Made by a program: the position numbers and the translations under genes. 64,000 nt of DNA from Ulva prolifera (Eukaryota; Chlorophyta; Ulvophyceae; Ulvales; Ulvaceae). The DNA lies in assembly GCA_023078555.1 (NCBI GenBank), contig CM041196.1:9566985-9630984 (forward strand), given 5' to 3'. Under the pieces are notes generated by a model. The model saw only the letters and a program-made list of their open reading frames with translations, did no database searches and was not told the origin of the DNA. Positions within the stretch are counted from its first letter, which is position 1. Every line of letters begins with the position of its first letter. This document shows, one piece after another, positions 1-10,900 of this stretch.

Positions 1-98
1 CTTGCGCCTGGCTGTTTCGCGGGGTGTGGGTGGGGGTGGGCGTGTGGGTGTGCTTGTGGGCATGGGGTGGACGGCTTGTGTGCGGTTGTGTGGGTGTG
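1..98 (+). mobile_element. Outer retroelement copy, 5' part
   Basis: A GT-rich tract from about position 25 resembles the start of the copy at 44957 (both contain GTGTGGGTGTGCTTGTGGG). It is interrupted at 98 by an inverted insertion and resumes at 412, ending at about 515 in CTTTGTCCTTGTAAC. No protein is supported; the long open frames here come from low-complexity GT/CA sequence. The true left boundary lies at or before the window edge. Confidence 0.5.
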
Positions 99-398
99 CG
101 TTACAAGGACAAAGCAAGCAAGGCAGGTAGCACTGCAAGAAAGAACCAGGGGAACCGCACACAACGCAGCAAGCCACACGAAGCTCACACCAAAACACCC
201 ACGCAACGGCAGCACACAGCCACACAGCCACACAGCCACACACACACCCACGCCCACACGCCCAACCCCACCCGAACTCCGCCCACCAGCCAGGCGCACG
301 AGCCCCGGAAGCACAAGCAGCCAAGGCCGCCCAGCAAACAAACAGCGAGACCGCAACAACAACCCCCAGCCCGGGGAGGCCCCCGCCTCCCCCAGCAC
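99..398 (-). mobile_element. Nested inverted copy of the same retroelement
   Basis: Read on the minus strand, this 300-bp insert ends in the family 3' end (TTGCTTGCTTTGTCCTTGTA), preceded by the same CGGTTCCCCTGG block seen in the other copies. It is flanked by the 13-bp direct repeat TTGTGTGGGTGTG at 86-98 and 399-411, as expected for a target-site duplication. The site is GT-rich, so chance repetition is possible, but orientation and 3' end agree with the other copies. The insertion splits an older copy of the same family. Confidence 0.55.
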
Positions 399-411
399 TT
401 GTGTGGGTGTG

Positions 412-515
412 TGGCTGTGGCCGGCGCGGGTGCTGCGTGTGGCTCGTTGTATGGTGTGAGTTCCTCTGGTTGTTGCTCGCGGTGCTACCTGCCTTGCTTG
501 CTTTGTCCTTGTAAC
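412..515 (+). mobile_element. Outer retroelement copy, 3' part
   Basis: This is the continuation of the interrupted outer copy. It contains the shared blocks CTGTGGCCGG, TTGTATGGTGTG, TGGTTGTTGCTC and the 3' terminus TGCTACCTGCCTTGCTTGCT followed by TTGTCCTTGTAAC. Confidence 0.5.
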
Positions 516-1382
516 ACACACAGAAAGGGCTCTGATGAACTTTGCATGGATTCACAAATGCTTCAGCATGCACATCTGGGTGACAGGAACCATCAGCGAA
601 GTTACATAGGCTGCCATCGCCACACCAGTGCTTCTCTCGATACTCGCTATCATCATGCAGCGGCATGGTTTGCACCATCTAGTCAATCCTCCCAGCCCAC
701 AAAGAAGCTCTGCCTCCGACCCTTGGCACCCATGCCGGAGCAGATCAGGCCGGAATAGCTAGTTTAGAAATGACAGGTCAACAGCAGATCCTGATTATAG
801 GGCGTGCAGCCCCTAACAATCATAAGCGCTACCATGTTCCACCACCGCCGGCACATAATCGCAGATACAGTCTGTATACAGACGATATATGCCTGCTTCT
901 GCTCGCATGCATGGCGGTTGCTGCTGTGATTCAGGCTGCGACGCCGGGCCAGGCGCAGCAGCCGCAGCCGTCATGTATCAGGTCAGGCACAGGCTGCTAA
1001 CCGAGGCGGCTTCTCAGGTGCCTCTGCACCACGCCATCGAATGACAGCGCAAACGCATCAAACCCGCCGTGCAAACCCCTCAACGTCCTCTAGTTGCGAC
1101 CTAAATCCTAGATCCTGCCACCCTCTACACCCCCTCGCATATCTGCCGCAATATATTCCCAGACACCCACATGTCCGGCAGAAGCCCCAGGTTCAGCAGT
1201 GCGCTGCGACGCACACACGTGCCCTGCCGCATCACACATGTGGTGCAAATTACTCCCTCGGCATCTGGCATCAGGCACTACGACCTTAGCACAGCACACG
1301 TCGTAGTAGATTTAGCTGCAGCTGTAGATCTATATATATCTGTAGCTGCAACAAATGACTGCACTGTCCGCTGGCGCACGCA
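516..1382. other. No gene recognised; 3' flank of LCB2
   Basis: This stretch lies beyond the stop codon of the minus-strand LCB2 gene and probably includes its 3' UTR. It holds short AT tracts such as the ATCTATATATATCTG palindrome near 1328. No open frame shows coding character or homology I can recognise. Confidence 0.4.
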
Positions 1383-4300
1383 TCAGACCTTCAGCGTGAC
1401 CTTACTTGGCACCGCATCGATCGGCGCCAGCCCTACATCCGCCGGCAGCGGCGGCAGCGACCGCAGCGCCGCCCGCTGGTACAGCGCGCCCGTCGCACGC
1501 CCCACGTCACACAGCACGCGCAGCGCGTAATCCAGGTCCGCCTGCGTGTGCGCCGCACTGATGCACACGCGCGCGCGCGCCGTCAGCAGCGACGTCGCCG
1601 GGAACCCTACCACCACAACCGCGACATGCCGCTGCAGGCACATGTCACTGAATCGGCGCAGGAGGCCGGGCAGGTAGAGCATGACGGGCATGACGGGGGA
1701 GTCCCAGTCGCCGAGGACATGGAAGCCCGCACGCATGAGGTGCGCGCGGAAGTAGTTGCTGTTGCGCTTCAGGGCCGCGATCTTGTCGGCGCCGCGGGAG
1801 GTGCCGTCGGCGCCGGTGATGAGGTTGAGGGCGCTCAGGGTCTGCTGTGCGGCGAGTGGGGACATGCTGGTCGCCTGCAGCCACGGCGGGCGGTGAGACA
1901 AGCAGCTTCGCAGGGGGAGGAGGTAACGCGAGACAGAAGGGAGGGCTGGGGCTGTGAGCATGAGGAAATGGTGGTACACGTTGAGTGATGTGCACTACAT
2001 GAACTGTCCACATCCTGTGCAGGATCTCGTGAACTTCGGGTGAACAGGGCCGACATGTGCCAGCAGCGGGACGCAGTGTCTGCTGCCACGGGGGTCGTGT
2101 GTGAGCACCAACCTGAAATGTGGCGATGCTCTGCGCTGGGTGCGTGCTCCGTTTGCGGCGGAGACGCGGGTGCAGGGGCTGCCGCTGCACCGGGCTGCTG
2201 TGCATGCACCACCACAGCAACGGCTCTGCAGGGGCTCCGTGTGCAACACAGCAGCACCTGGCGCCCCACCGGCCGCTGTACGGCGGTTGAATGCAGCAAT
2301 GCCGCTGCCGACTGGACACGGACCGGGACGCCGAGCCCTGAGGCAGTGCATGGAAACGTTGATACTGTTGTGTTGGCTGCACCAAGCGAGCGCACAGGCC
2401 CTTCCATTGCAGTGGCGAGCCAGTCAAGCGCACACCATGATCCTGGCATCCCCAGAGTCACGTTCAGGTGCATGTACTGCAGATAGCAGGACACCGCTGT
2501 TGTGAAGGGGGGGGGGCGCACGAGGCTGTGGGACGGGCTGTTGTCACGCAGGTGCTGGATCGCGGCCGCGCTCGACGCGAGGTACCCCCCCGCCGAGCCG
2601 AACGACTTGGTGAAGGTGCCCATGAGCACGTCGACGTCGGCGGTCGGCACGCCGCAGTGCTCGCACGCGCCGCGGCCGGTCGCGCCGAGGGCGCCGATGG
2701 AGTGCGCCTCGTCGAGGTAGAGGTACGCGCCGTACTTCTTCTTCACCGCGACGATTGCGCGCAGGTCGCACACCTGCAGGCCATGCATGGGGGTGGGTCA
2801 GTTACGCAAGGTCACGCAAAGGAAGGCATGCATGCAGGTCGCACAACGCTCCCGCAAAGCAGGCACGGGGAGGGGGCAGGACAGCTTTGCGGGGGGGGGG
2901 GGGGGGGGGGGGGTCAGTGTGGGGAGAGTGCATCTGAGAAACCTGCAGGGCCTCGCGCGAGCGCATGCAGACGGGAGTGCATGCCGACTGACCAGCGGTG
3001 AAAAGCAAGCATAGTGGACCGGCATGGGCACCTGTGGTTAGGGAGCCATGTGCTCAGCAGTGTTTGGCTGTCAGGGGCAATCGCATTAAACATATCCGAA
3101 TTATTAGGTCAAATTTTAAGATGGCAGCCCTGGACATGCTTCAAGGCAACCAAACACTGCTCCTCGGTGCCTAGGAAGCGGTTCAGTTGATTGGGTGGGG
3201 AGGGAGCAGGGGGGTGCATTGCTGAGCCTCGCGAGAGAGCATGGTAATACAGGTGCTGAAGCGGATGTGGCGTGGTGGTGTGCTGGTGGGTCAGTGCGGA
3301 TGGGCGGTGCATGCGGAAGGGCGGTGCATGGGGTACGCAGTGGTCATGCAGGCAAATGTGGACCCGGCCTGCAGGGAAACCAAGGGTTGGGAGTGCAAAG
3401 TTTCTGCTGTATGGACGTCAGCGGTGCATGCTGCAAGGGCAAAGGCAGATTGTTTACCGGCTCCACTTCGAAACGAGCGAGACTGCATGATTTTTAACAG
3501 AGGGCATGCCATGCCATCACCCACATTGGGGGTCGCAGGTGGTAGACGAGAGTGTAGCGGATGGCTGCAGACCGCATGTCTGCATTGTTGCAAGGTGATG
3601 GAGCAGGTGTGACAGCCCATGCCCAACCGGGCTGCGGGCGAGTGACGTCTGGATACGTGGTGGATGCTGCCATGGCCATGGGGACCAGGCGTTGTTCACA
3701 CCGGGACATGTGTGAACTGCTGACGGCATGACGACCGCAATGCCCTCGACCGCTCAGCAGAGCTCCCGCTAACACCCGGGGGCGAGATGCCATGTGTGAG
3801 TGCTTTAGGGATCGCTGCACCATATTGCAGGAGTGCGCTTAGTGTGGTTCATGTTTTGCACGTTGAACGGTGGTACACGTACGGCGGTGAGATGACACAA
3901 CGCCTTACAATGCCAACGTGATACGAGCATAGTCATTTGCTTCATTTGGTTGCCATTTCTCATTTGGAGCCATCAAGGCGAGGGTCGAGGCTGAAAGCCG
4001 GACAGACAGTGCCAGTGTCAGCGATGACTGCCGCAAGTAATCCGAGCTGTCACTGGCGCTAACACGGGAGCTTTGCCGGTTAAAATGGAACAACATTTCA
4101 AAAAATCGTTATGTCACATACACGCAGCGAATGTGGCAGCGGCACCGTCCAACGCAGGCAGATAGATGAACTGCACTGAATCTCGTGATCACAGTTCGCA
4201 TCATCTCCAGGTACATTTGCATTGCGCATCGGCACCTGCCATGTGGTGTTGCAAAGCGTAACACGTAGCTTTTAGAGACTCGCCGATGTGGCTGTTCGAT

Positions 4301-5370
4301 CGGACACGACGGCCTCATGCACTGCGCGCGCTGCCTCCTCTCGGATCAACATCTTGGTATCAACGACACCCAGGACCCCACAATAAACAAAAAGCTGCAC
4401 TCGAGGAGTTTTGGCGCTCGTACCTCGCCTTCCATGCTGTAGATCCCTTCCACGATGACCCATATTCTACGCCAAGGCCGGTGGCTTCTTGGCTGGCCCT
4501 GCGCGATGGCCTGTCGGAGGACGCGCTCAAGGTGTTGAGCGTTATTGTGTTTGAATATCTTCACAGATGCACCCGAACCGCGCACCCCGCGCAATATTGA
4601 CGAGTGGTTCAACGCGTCGCTTACGATCAGGTCTCCTTTGCGACACAGGACCGGAATGATTGTCGAATTGGTGGCATAGCCCATGCCAATAACGAGAGCA
4701 TCTTCTTTATGCAGAAATCGCGCAATGGCACGTTCGAGTTCAACATGCACAGCCGTGGTCCCCCCACTGACACGGGCAGCGCAAGTGCTGATACCCATGT
4801 TTTCCATTGACTCCTGGCATCTAGGCGTACAATATTCGTCCTGAAAACATTTTTAGCCGCACTGTCAACTCTAGAGCAGAGACAATAGCAACAGCGGTAC
4901 GGAGCAGGGCCGCTTGACAACAAGGCACCAGTGTTGACTCGAAAACACATACACACCTGACTTGCGAAGCCAAGATAATTATATGAACCCAGATTAATGC
5001 ATTGCCGTAGTTCTCCTGTCTCCTTCGGCTCGGATAGGACGTCTACTGTACGCCTCAGCGCAACAGCCATGACACGGTCTGGTGGGCCGTACACTGGTCG
5101 GGAAAAGCATTCCACGACACGGTAATACGCTCTACGTGTGTAGAAATCTTCGTAATCTTGTCTCAGTGGAGCGTATCCCTTCTCATCGTCGCTTCCACCT
5201 GCTGCCTGATGTGCTCCTAGCCAAAAGAGGTGAGCAAGAATGTCACGAACATGACCAACAAGGAACAGAACAGTCCATGACCAGTACGTGCACAAGGCGA
5301 CCAGAAACGGGACCTCCTTCAACTCTGTCATGCTTGGCGCAACGTTTACCGCATGATCAGGGACACACAA
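1383..5370 (-). CDS. LCB2: Serine palmitoyltransferase subunit 2 (LCB2), 4 exons
   Basis: Pyridoxal-phosphate enzyme of the alpha-oxoamine synthase family. With LCB1 it condenses serine and palmitoyl-CoA to 3-ketosphinganine at the ER, the first step of sphingolipid synthesis. Exons (minus strand): 5370-4957, 4840-4424, 2773-2522, 1874-1383, all phase 0, giving 524 aa; the second Met (residue 14) fits plant LCB2 starts better. An N-terminal hydrophobic helix ([17 protein letters not shown]) precedes [15 protein letters not shown]. Motifs in order: [27 protein letters not shown] (green/plant type), [29 protein letters not shown] (D298, H301) and the PLP lysine in GTFTKSFGS (K333). The C-terminus has [20 protein letters not shown]. 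At the exon 3/4 junction the protein reads HSLATS where the family has HLYATS, so one residue is missing or the splice site is slightly different. Intron 3 is 1.65 kb and carries a hAT MITE and a C tract. Confidence 0.92.
2891..2913. repeat. G23 homopolymer (C23 on the transcribed-sense strand)
   Basis: An uninterrupted run of 23 G inside LCB2 intron 3, which reads C in the direction of the gene. Length is subject to sequencing and assembly error. Confidence 0.9.
3058..3159. mobile_element. hAT-type MITE copy (old), in LCB2 intron 3
   Basis: This 102-bp element starts CAGTGTTTGGC and ends GCAACCAAACACTG, inverted ends of the same family as the copies near 10.6 and 11.6 kb. Internally GAATTATTAGGTC and GGCAGCCCTG match the family. 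The flanking 8-mers GTGCTCAG and CTCCTCGG agree at 5 of 8 positions, suggesting an old insertion. Confidence 0.55.
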
Positions 5371-6246
5371 ACGAAACTGACACGATCCGAAGCACCATAT
5401 GATACAAGATTATGCATCACTGCCGTCCTGATGTGGACATAGTGTCCGCGGCTGTCAAGTGGTTGCGTAACAAAAATACACGTTGATGGTGTGTCTACAG
5501 GTGCTTCCATTCAACCTGTTTAGGCGCGCGCGGCTTCCCGCCGTAGTCAGCTTCAATCCAATATTGAGTAATTCAGAGGAATGCGAAAAATGGCAAGCGT
5601 CTTGAACTATGGTGATACAAAGACCATGTTCGAGAGGCAGGCAGCGCCGCGGTCGTGCACTATGATGTTGCATACAAATTGAAATTTCGGAAAGTTTCCA
5701 TGGTTCCGGGGGTCTCATACGCTCAGCATGTTGCAACACCAGCTGTGTGCATACCTGATATGCATGCCTCTCGCGGCAGCACGATATCGATTCGGTTGCC
5801 CAGAATAGCTGGAGCAGACAAAGGAAGCAGAGCGCCCCGCGGACCTGGATGCATCGGGGGGAAATTTTACATGCAATTATTTTTTAGTGCGGTATTGGCC
5901 GTTCAGCATTTTAGCTGATCTGTGCACGCCATAGATGTGTTACAAGGACAAAGCACGCCATAGATGTGTAGCACTGCCTTGCATGCATCGTTCTCACAAG
6001 AGCCAGTGGACGCGCTGCCCGTTCGCTGTCCCCTTCCCACGGCAACAAGGTCGGAAATGTTCAGACCAACTCCATACGCTCTAGCTGCGTTTTTGCAGCC
6101 AATTGCGCCGAGCCGCGGTGTCAATATAATTAGCGGGCTTGCGTTGGCTAGTTCTGGTGGAATCTGTGTCCACTGCGCTCAGCAGAGATAAGAATGAAGC
6201 AAGTAGAAGAAGTATGTACGGCTGAATCGTTGCATGCTCCTCGTGA
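5371..6246. other. Divergent intergenic region between LCB2 and kinase A
   Basis: About 0.9 kb between two divergently transcribed genes, presumably with both promoters. No gene seen. It holds one mini-insertion of the retroelement family (5941-5952) but no recognisable TATA or other regulatory motif. Confidence 0.4.
5924..5969 (-). mobile_element. Extremely 5'-truncated retroelement insertion with 17-bp TSD
   Basis: The 17-mer GCACGCCATAGATGTGT occurs at 5924-5940 and again at 5953-5969. Between them lie 12 bp, TACAAGGACAAA, which is the reverse complement of the extreme 3' end (TTTGTCCTTGTA) of the family at 99-398 and 44957-45195. The pattern is what target-primed reverse transcription aborted after about 12 nt would leave. 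Confidence 0.65.
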
Positions 6247-7966
6247 ATGAAACTCTGGCATGTGATCACCATCTCAGCCTGGTACATCCACGGCTCACCA
6301 GTGTCGGGACGTGAAGGCATGACCTTGGCGCTCACGGACTGCACAGAAGTAGGCAATGCAAGTGAAATTGTTTTCCACATGGCGCTCCGGCAGTCGCTGG
6401 ACGCATGCTACAGCGTCAGGAATCACTCGTGCGCTTTCACCGCCTGTTCTTCGACCACTGCGCTGTCAGCCTCTGTTAGCGACCATGTGACGAGGCGAGT
6501 ACTTTGAATCACAAACCATATTCAACCGTCGATGAAACACATCGTCCTCTGCGTTGTTCCATGCGTTTCCGCAAAACGGGCGATGCTCTGGCCTTAAGCG
6601 CAGGTTACAGCCTGGCGTACCGGCTAAACCAAAATGCTGCACGGGGACTCAGAAGACCAGATCGGTTGACTGAGTCTAATAAAACTCTATTTTACAAGAT
6701 AAAATGACTTTCCTTGCAGGGAAATTTCGTTTCACGACGTCATGCCTATGGCAGTCAATGAGCGCTCTCGGGTTACAGTCTGGTGTCATGGAGCAACTAT
6801 TGACCTACACAGCAGTATAGGGCTGCACTATATTTCTCCTTCTGGGGTGCTCGAACTTCACGGCTGCGGGATTGTTGATTCGCAGGACTCATCGTGTGTC
6901 AGCGCCAGCGGCAAGCCTGCGGGCCCTGCGATACACGCTGCAGGCTCAGGCAGCGTCCTGCTGACTGACGGCCAGATGCAACTGCGTTGCAAGGTACGGA
7001 ATCTCCAGACGACAGACTCATCAGCAGCACCGGCAGCAGCAGCCACCACAGCACCAGCATCATCTGTTACGTCCGTTCCCAGTTATGGGCACACGGCTTC
7101 CACTAGCCTGCTCCTCCTGCTGAAATCAGCCATAAATCTGCTTCAGCACACTGGCTTCACCAATTCAACAGAGCAGAAATGTTGCGACAGCTCATGGTCG
7201 GTGCTGGTGTGCCCACGAGGCTGCCCTCCTGTAGCAGCACAGCTTGCAGACGACCTTAACATCCTGCCTGGATCCCAGTCAAATCGCTTCTCATGCCGCT
7301 GTTGATGTCTATCCACATCTTGAAGACATGCAGCAACTCTCGATTTGCTTAGCAAGCAAGTGCATGTCAGCAATTGCGAGTAGGTTTCCACAGTCACCTT
7401 CCTCACTGACTCAGCATCCGCGTGGTCACTGAACGCCGGTAGACCTCCATGCTGACGCCGAGGGGAGTCTGAAACTGGCACGCGCTGTGCAGCTCCCGGA
7501 ATAGTGATTACCATGTTTCGTGCCACAGTTGGCACCTTGAATGGCTGTGCTGTAGGACGGGCTGAACGGCACGAGCCTGCTCCCGGAAGAAGCCATGCAC
7601 GCTGTCTCTGCAAGCACCCTGGTCAACACACCTGCAGCCTCCGCACAGCAAATCCTCAACGGCTTCCTCCACATCTCGAGGCACCCGCCACCATTCCGCA
7701 TAGACAGCGAGCCAGCAGCCCCACTCATTGAGCTGCGGAATCAAACCGCCTGGGCCGCCGGCAGTGCGCCCGCGGCGTCCGCGGCCATATCCGCCGCAAG
7801 ACGCGTGGCCCATGCATGTGGCGGGGCTCCGCCGGCGCCGGTGCTCGTCCACAGCGCCGCCGCAGCGCGGGCCGCCGCGGACATCTGCATGCGGGCGCCG
7901 AGTATACGTGCAGCCGGATCGGTGGGTTCCTGGGGGGTGCCGCTCATCGCCTGCATCCTATGTACG

Positions 7967-7999
<33 letters not shown>

Positions 8000-10900
8000 T
8001 GGGGCGCCGCCTCCTGACGTCAGTGTCTGCCTGTGGTAATTTTGCACTGCTACCCCGCTCGTCTGTGAAGCCATGCTACAGCTGTTTGGATGGGTAATCG
8101 GCGAACTTACTAATCACAGAAGCCGGGTATCGGGGGTGACAGCTGTGACAGCTGTGACAGCTTGTGTGACGTGGCCTGCCGCATTCCTAATGCTCTCCCG
8201 GGCGCCGTGCACTGCCGCAACGCGGTCACCGAAGCCGCTGCCGTGTATGCCCACAAAGTCCAGTGTCGAAGCCCCTCCTAGCTGCCGGACTGCTCCGCAG
8301 CATAGCGCAAGCACGTGCGTCCATGCGCAGGTTTCTGCGGGGCCGTCGCGTGTGTCGCGCTTTGCATGCGCTGGCGCAACGCACGCTACGCGGACCTTGA
8401 CCGGCAGCCGCCCTACAAGACAAGCAGTGCCGGCAGCCCTGAGGCGACCCCCGCGTCCCCTCCGCAACCCTCTGAGAGCGAGGTGGCGCTGGGGGACTGG
8501 ATCACGGTGCCGCTGGCGCCGTTGGGGCCGGAGAGCCCCAACGTGCCAGCGCGTACGAGCGCGGACTCCCGGTGCGAGGTGCCGGGGGACCGGCGGGAGC
8601 TGGAGAAACGGCTGCAGGAGGCAGACGCGCTGCAGCGGCTGGAGCTGGGGAAGGGGAAGGGGGCCGGCACGGGGGCGGCGTACGCACAGGCCGGGGAGCC
8701 CGCGTCGGCGAGCGATGGCTTTATTCCGCCGCTCGCAGTGCCGGCGATCTGGCCGGGGGGCGTCGCCGCCAGCTCCGCCGTGGCGGCCGCGGCGGCGGGC
8801 GGAAGCGGCAAGGGCGCGCTGTCCGGGGTGACAGCTGTGAGCGACGGCGATGGGACTGGCCGCGTCGCGGCCGGACCGGGGGTGGCGGGGGCGGAGTCGC
8901 CGGTAAGCACGCGCGGGCGCGCCTCGCAGGGGCGGTCGAAGTCCCTGAAGTCTACCGTGCGGAGCACGACCGGCCTGCTGCCGGGCCCGGGGGACAGCAC
9001 AGGGGGGGTGCTAGCGGGCCTCGACAGCACGCAGTCCCGCGGCACTTCCGTGAGCAACTCCGGCACGGCGTCGCTGGTGCAGGAGAGCGTCGCGGCGGCG
9101 GTGCGGAAGCTGCAGGAGCGGCTACAGGAGGACCTCCAGGCGGACCACCTCCACCTGCACGCCGTGCTGGGGCGTGGCGGCTTCGGCATCGTGCACCGCG
9201 GTGCGCCCCCCGCATGCATGGGCGCCATGCGTCATCACCACCGCTGCCTTTTTTTTTAAGGCTGCGTCCGTACCGCTGGTCGTGCACTGCACGCAGCGGC
9301 CATGCACACGCATTTGCCCACCGCGGGTGAGAATCAATGTGTGCTCAGCTCATGTGTTACAGCTGGGCCACGGGTGAGAATTTCGCGCCGCTGGGTGCGC
9401 TGCATATCAGCGGCCTGCTCTCTCTGTGTGGGAGGCAGCCCCCGCACAGCACCTGTGCCGGACGCGTGTTGGATCCGGAGCTGATGGCCGTCATGCATGT
9501 CAACTGTCACCGTCACTGGCACATGTGATTCGCTAGCCGCGCTCTCGCAGCGGTGGTGCAAGCGCCTTTGTCCATCGCGGGAAAGCATTCCTCTTGTTTC
9601 TCGACTTGGGGCCCGTCCATGCTGTGTGCTGCGCGTGCAGGGGAGTGGAGGGGCCTGCCGGTGGCGATCAAGACGATGGACTTCCGGGCGGACGGCCCGA
9701 ACAGCGTCGCGGAGGACACGGCGCCGCTCGCGCAGGAGGCCGCCATCGCGATCAACCTCGTGCACCGCAACCTCGTCGCGACGTACTACACCGACGTGCG
9801 CCAGGTGCGTGACACCCCTCCGCCCCCGGCCGTTTCGATTTGGCCTCACTTGGGTCATTTCGATCCGGTCACGTTTGAATCAGACACCTGCGACGCATCG
9901 GGGCTGACTCCTCGTAACTGGAGCCAAACAACATCAAGTACTCATGGGGTGCACGGGCCCTACGCCGCAGCACACACAGCACGCCTAGCCTACACAGCAC
10001 GCAGCGCGAGAGCCCGGCCGTTTTCAATGCTGTCGCGCGTGTGTGTCTGTCGGTTCGGCTGTGTATGCATGGCGTGCTGGGGGTGTGGGGCTGTCGCGCC
10101 TTTTGAATGGGGGCAGTCAGGGCCAGTGTGAGGCAGAGCTGTGGCTTGCAGTGCCACAGCAGAGAGTGGCTTTCAGCTGGGCAGGCTTGTGGGCAGGCTG
10201 CTGACTGCTCCTTGCTGACGGTGTTCACGGCGGCACATGGCCCTTCTTACTAACATTAGCTGAAAGCACTGTTCGACCGCACCGAGGCTCTGACGTGGCA
10301 CATGTGTGACAGCGATGAATCACCTGTGGTGTGCGGTGGTGAGGATTATCAGAGAGCCTGACTGCTGATGCTCAGGTGGTGCATCAGTACCCCCTGCAGG
10401 GGGCCCCTGCAGCTTTTCCTTGCTGCTCCTGTGGCTGCAGTCGCCCGTGCAGTGACTAGAGCTCAAAGCGGCCCATGCACCACTAGTCACCACAGCAGCC
10501 CATGCATTCACTAGCAGCGAAAGTAGTCAAACTGCACAGTGCTAGTTTGGGCACGAGTGGTAGAGTGGTAGGTGACGAGCGCACGCCATGAGTCACAGGC
10601 TGCAGCAGTTTTCTCAGCCATCTGGGCTGTCAGGCAGTGTTGGGTCGCTTTGCAGCAATTTTTCAGGGATGGCACCCAAAAAATAGACCTGGATTCTCGG
10701 AATTGTTCCATGTGATCGGGCCCGATGACCCAACGCTGCTGTCAGGTGCCTGCCTGGCCGCCACAGTGGGCGGTGTGCCTTGCAGGCTGCATGCAAATGA
10801 ACGCATTGGACATGTGCTGTTTCGGTGGTGTCTGACGCCGACAGCCGCACAAAGCCGGTCCTCTTCTGACATGCACGGCTGTTGCCGTAGGACTAGCTGT

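Noticed and set aside
24-758. 244-codon open frame
   Set aside because: Runs across nested GT/CA-rich retroelement copies; low complexity, not protein-like.
8413-9228. 271-codon minus-strand open frame
   Set aside because: Antisense shadow of kinase A exon 4, a GC-rich exon that leaves several frames open.
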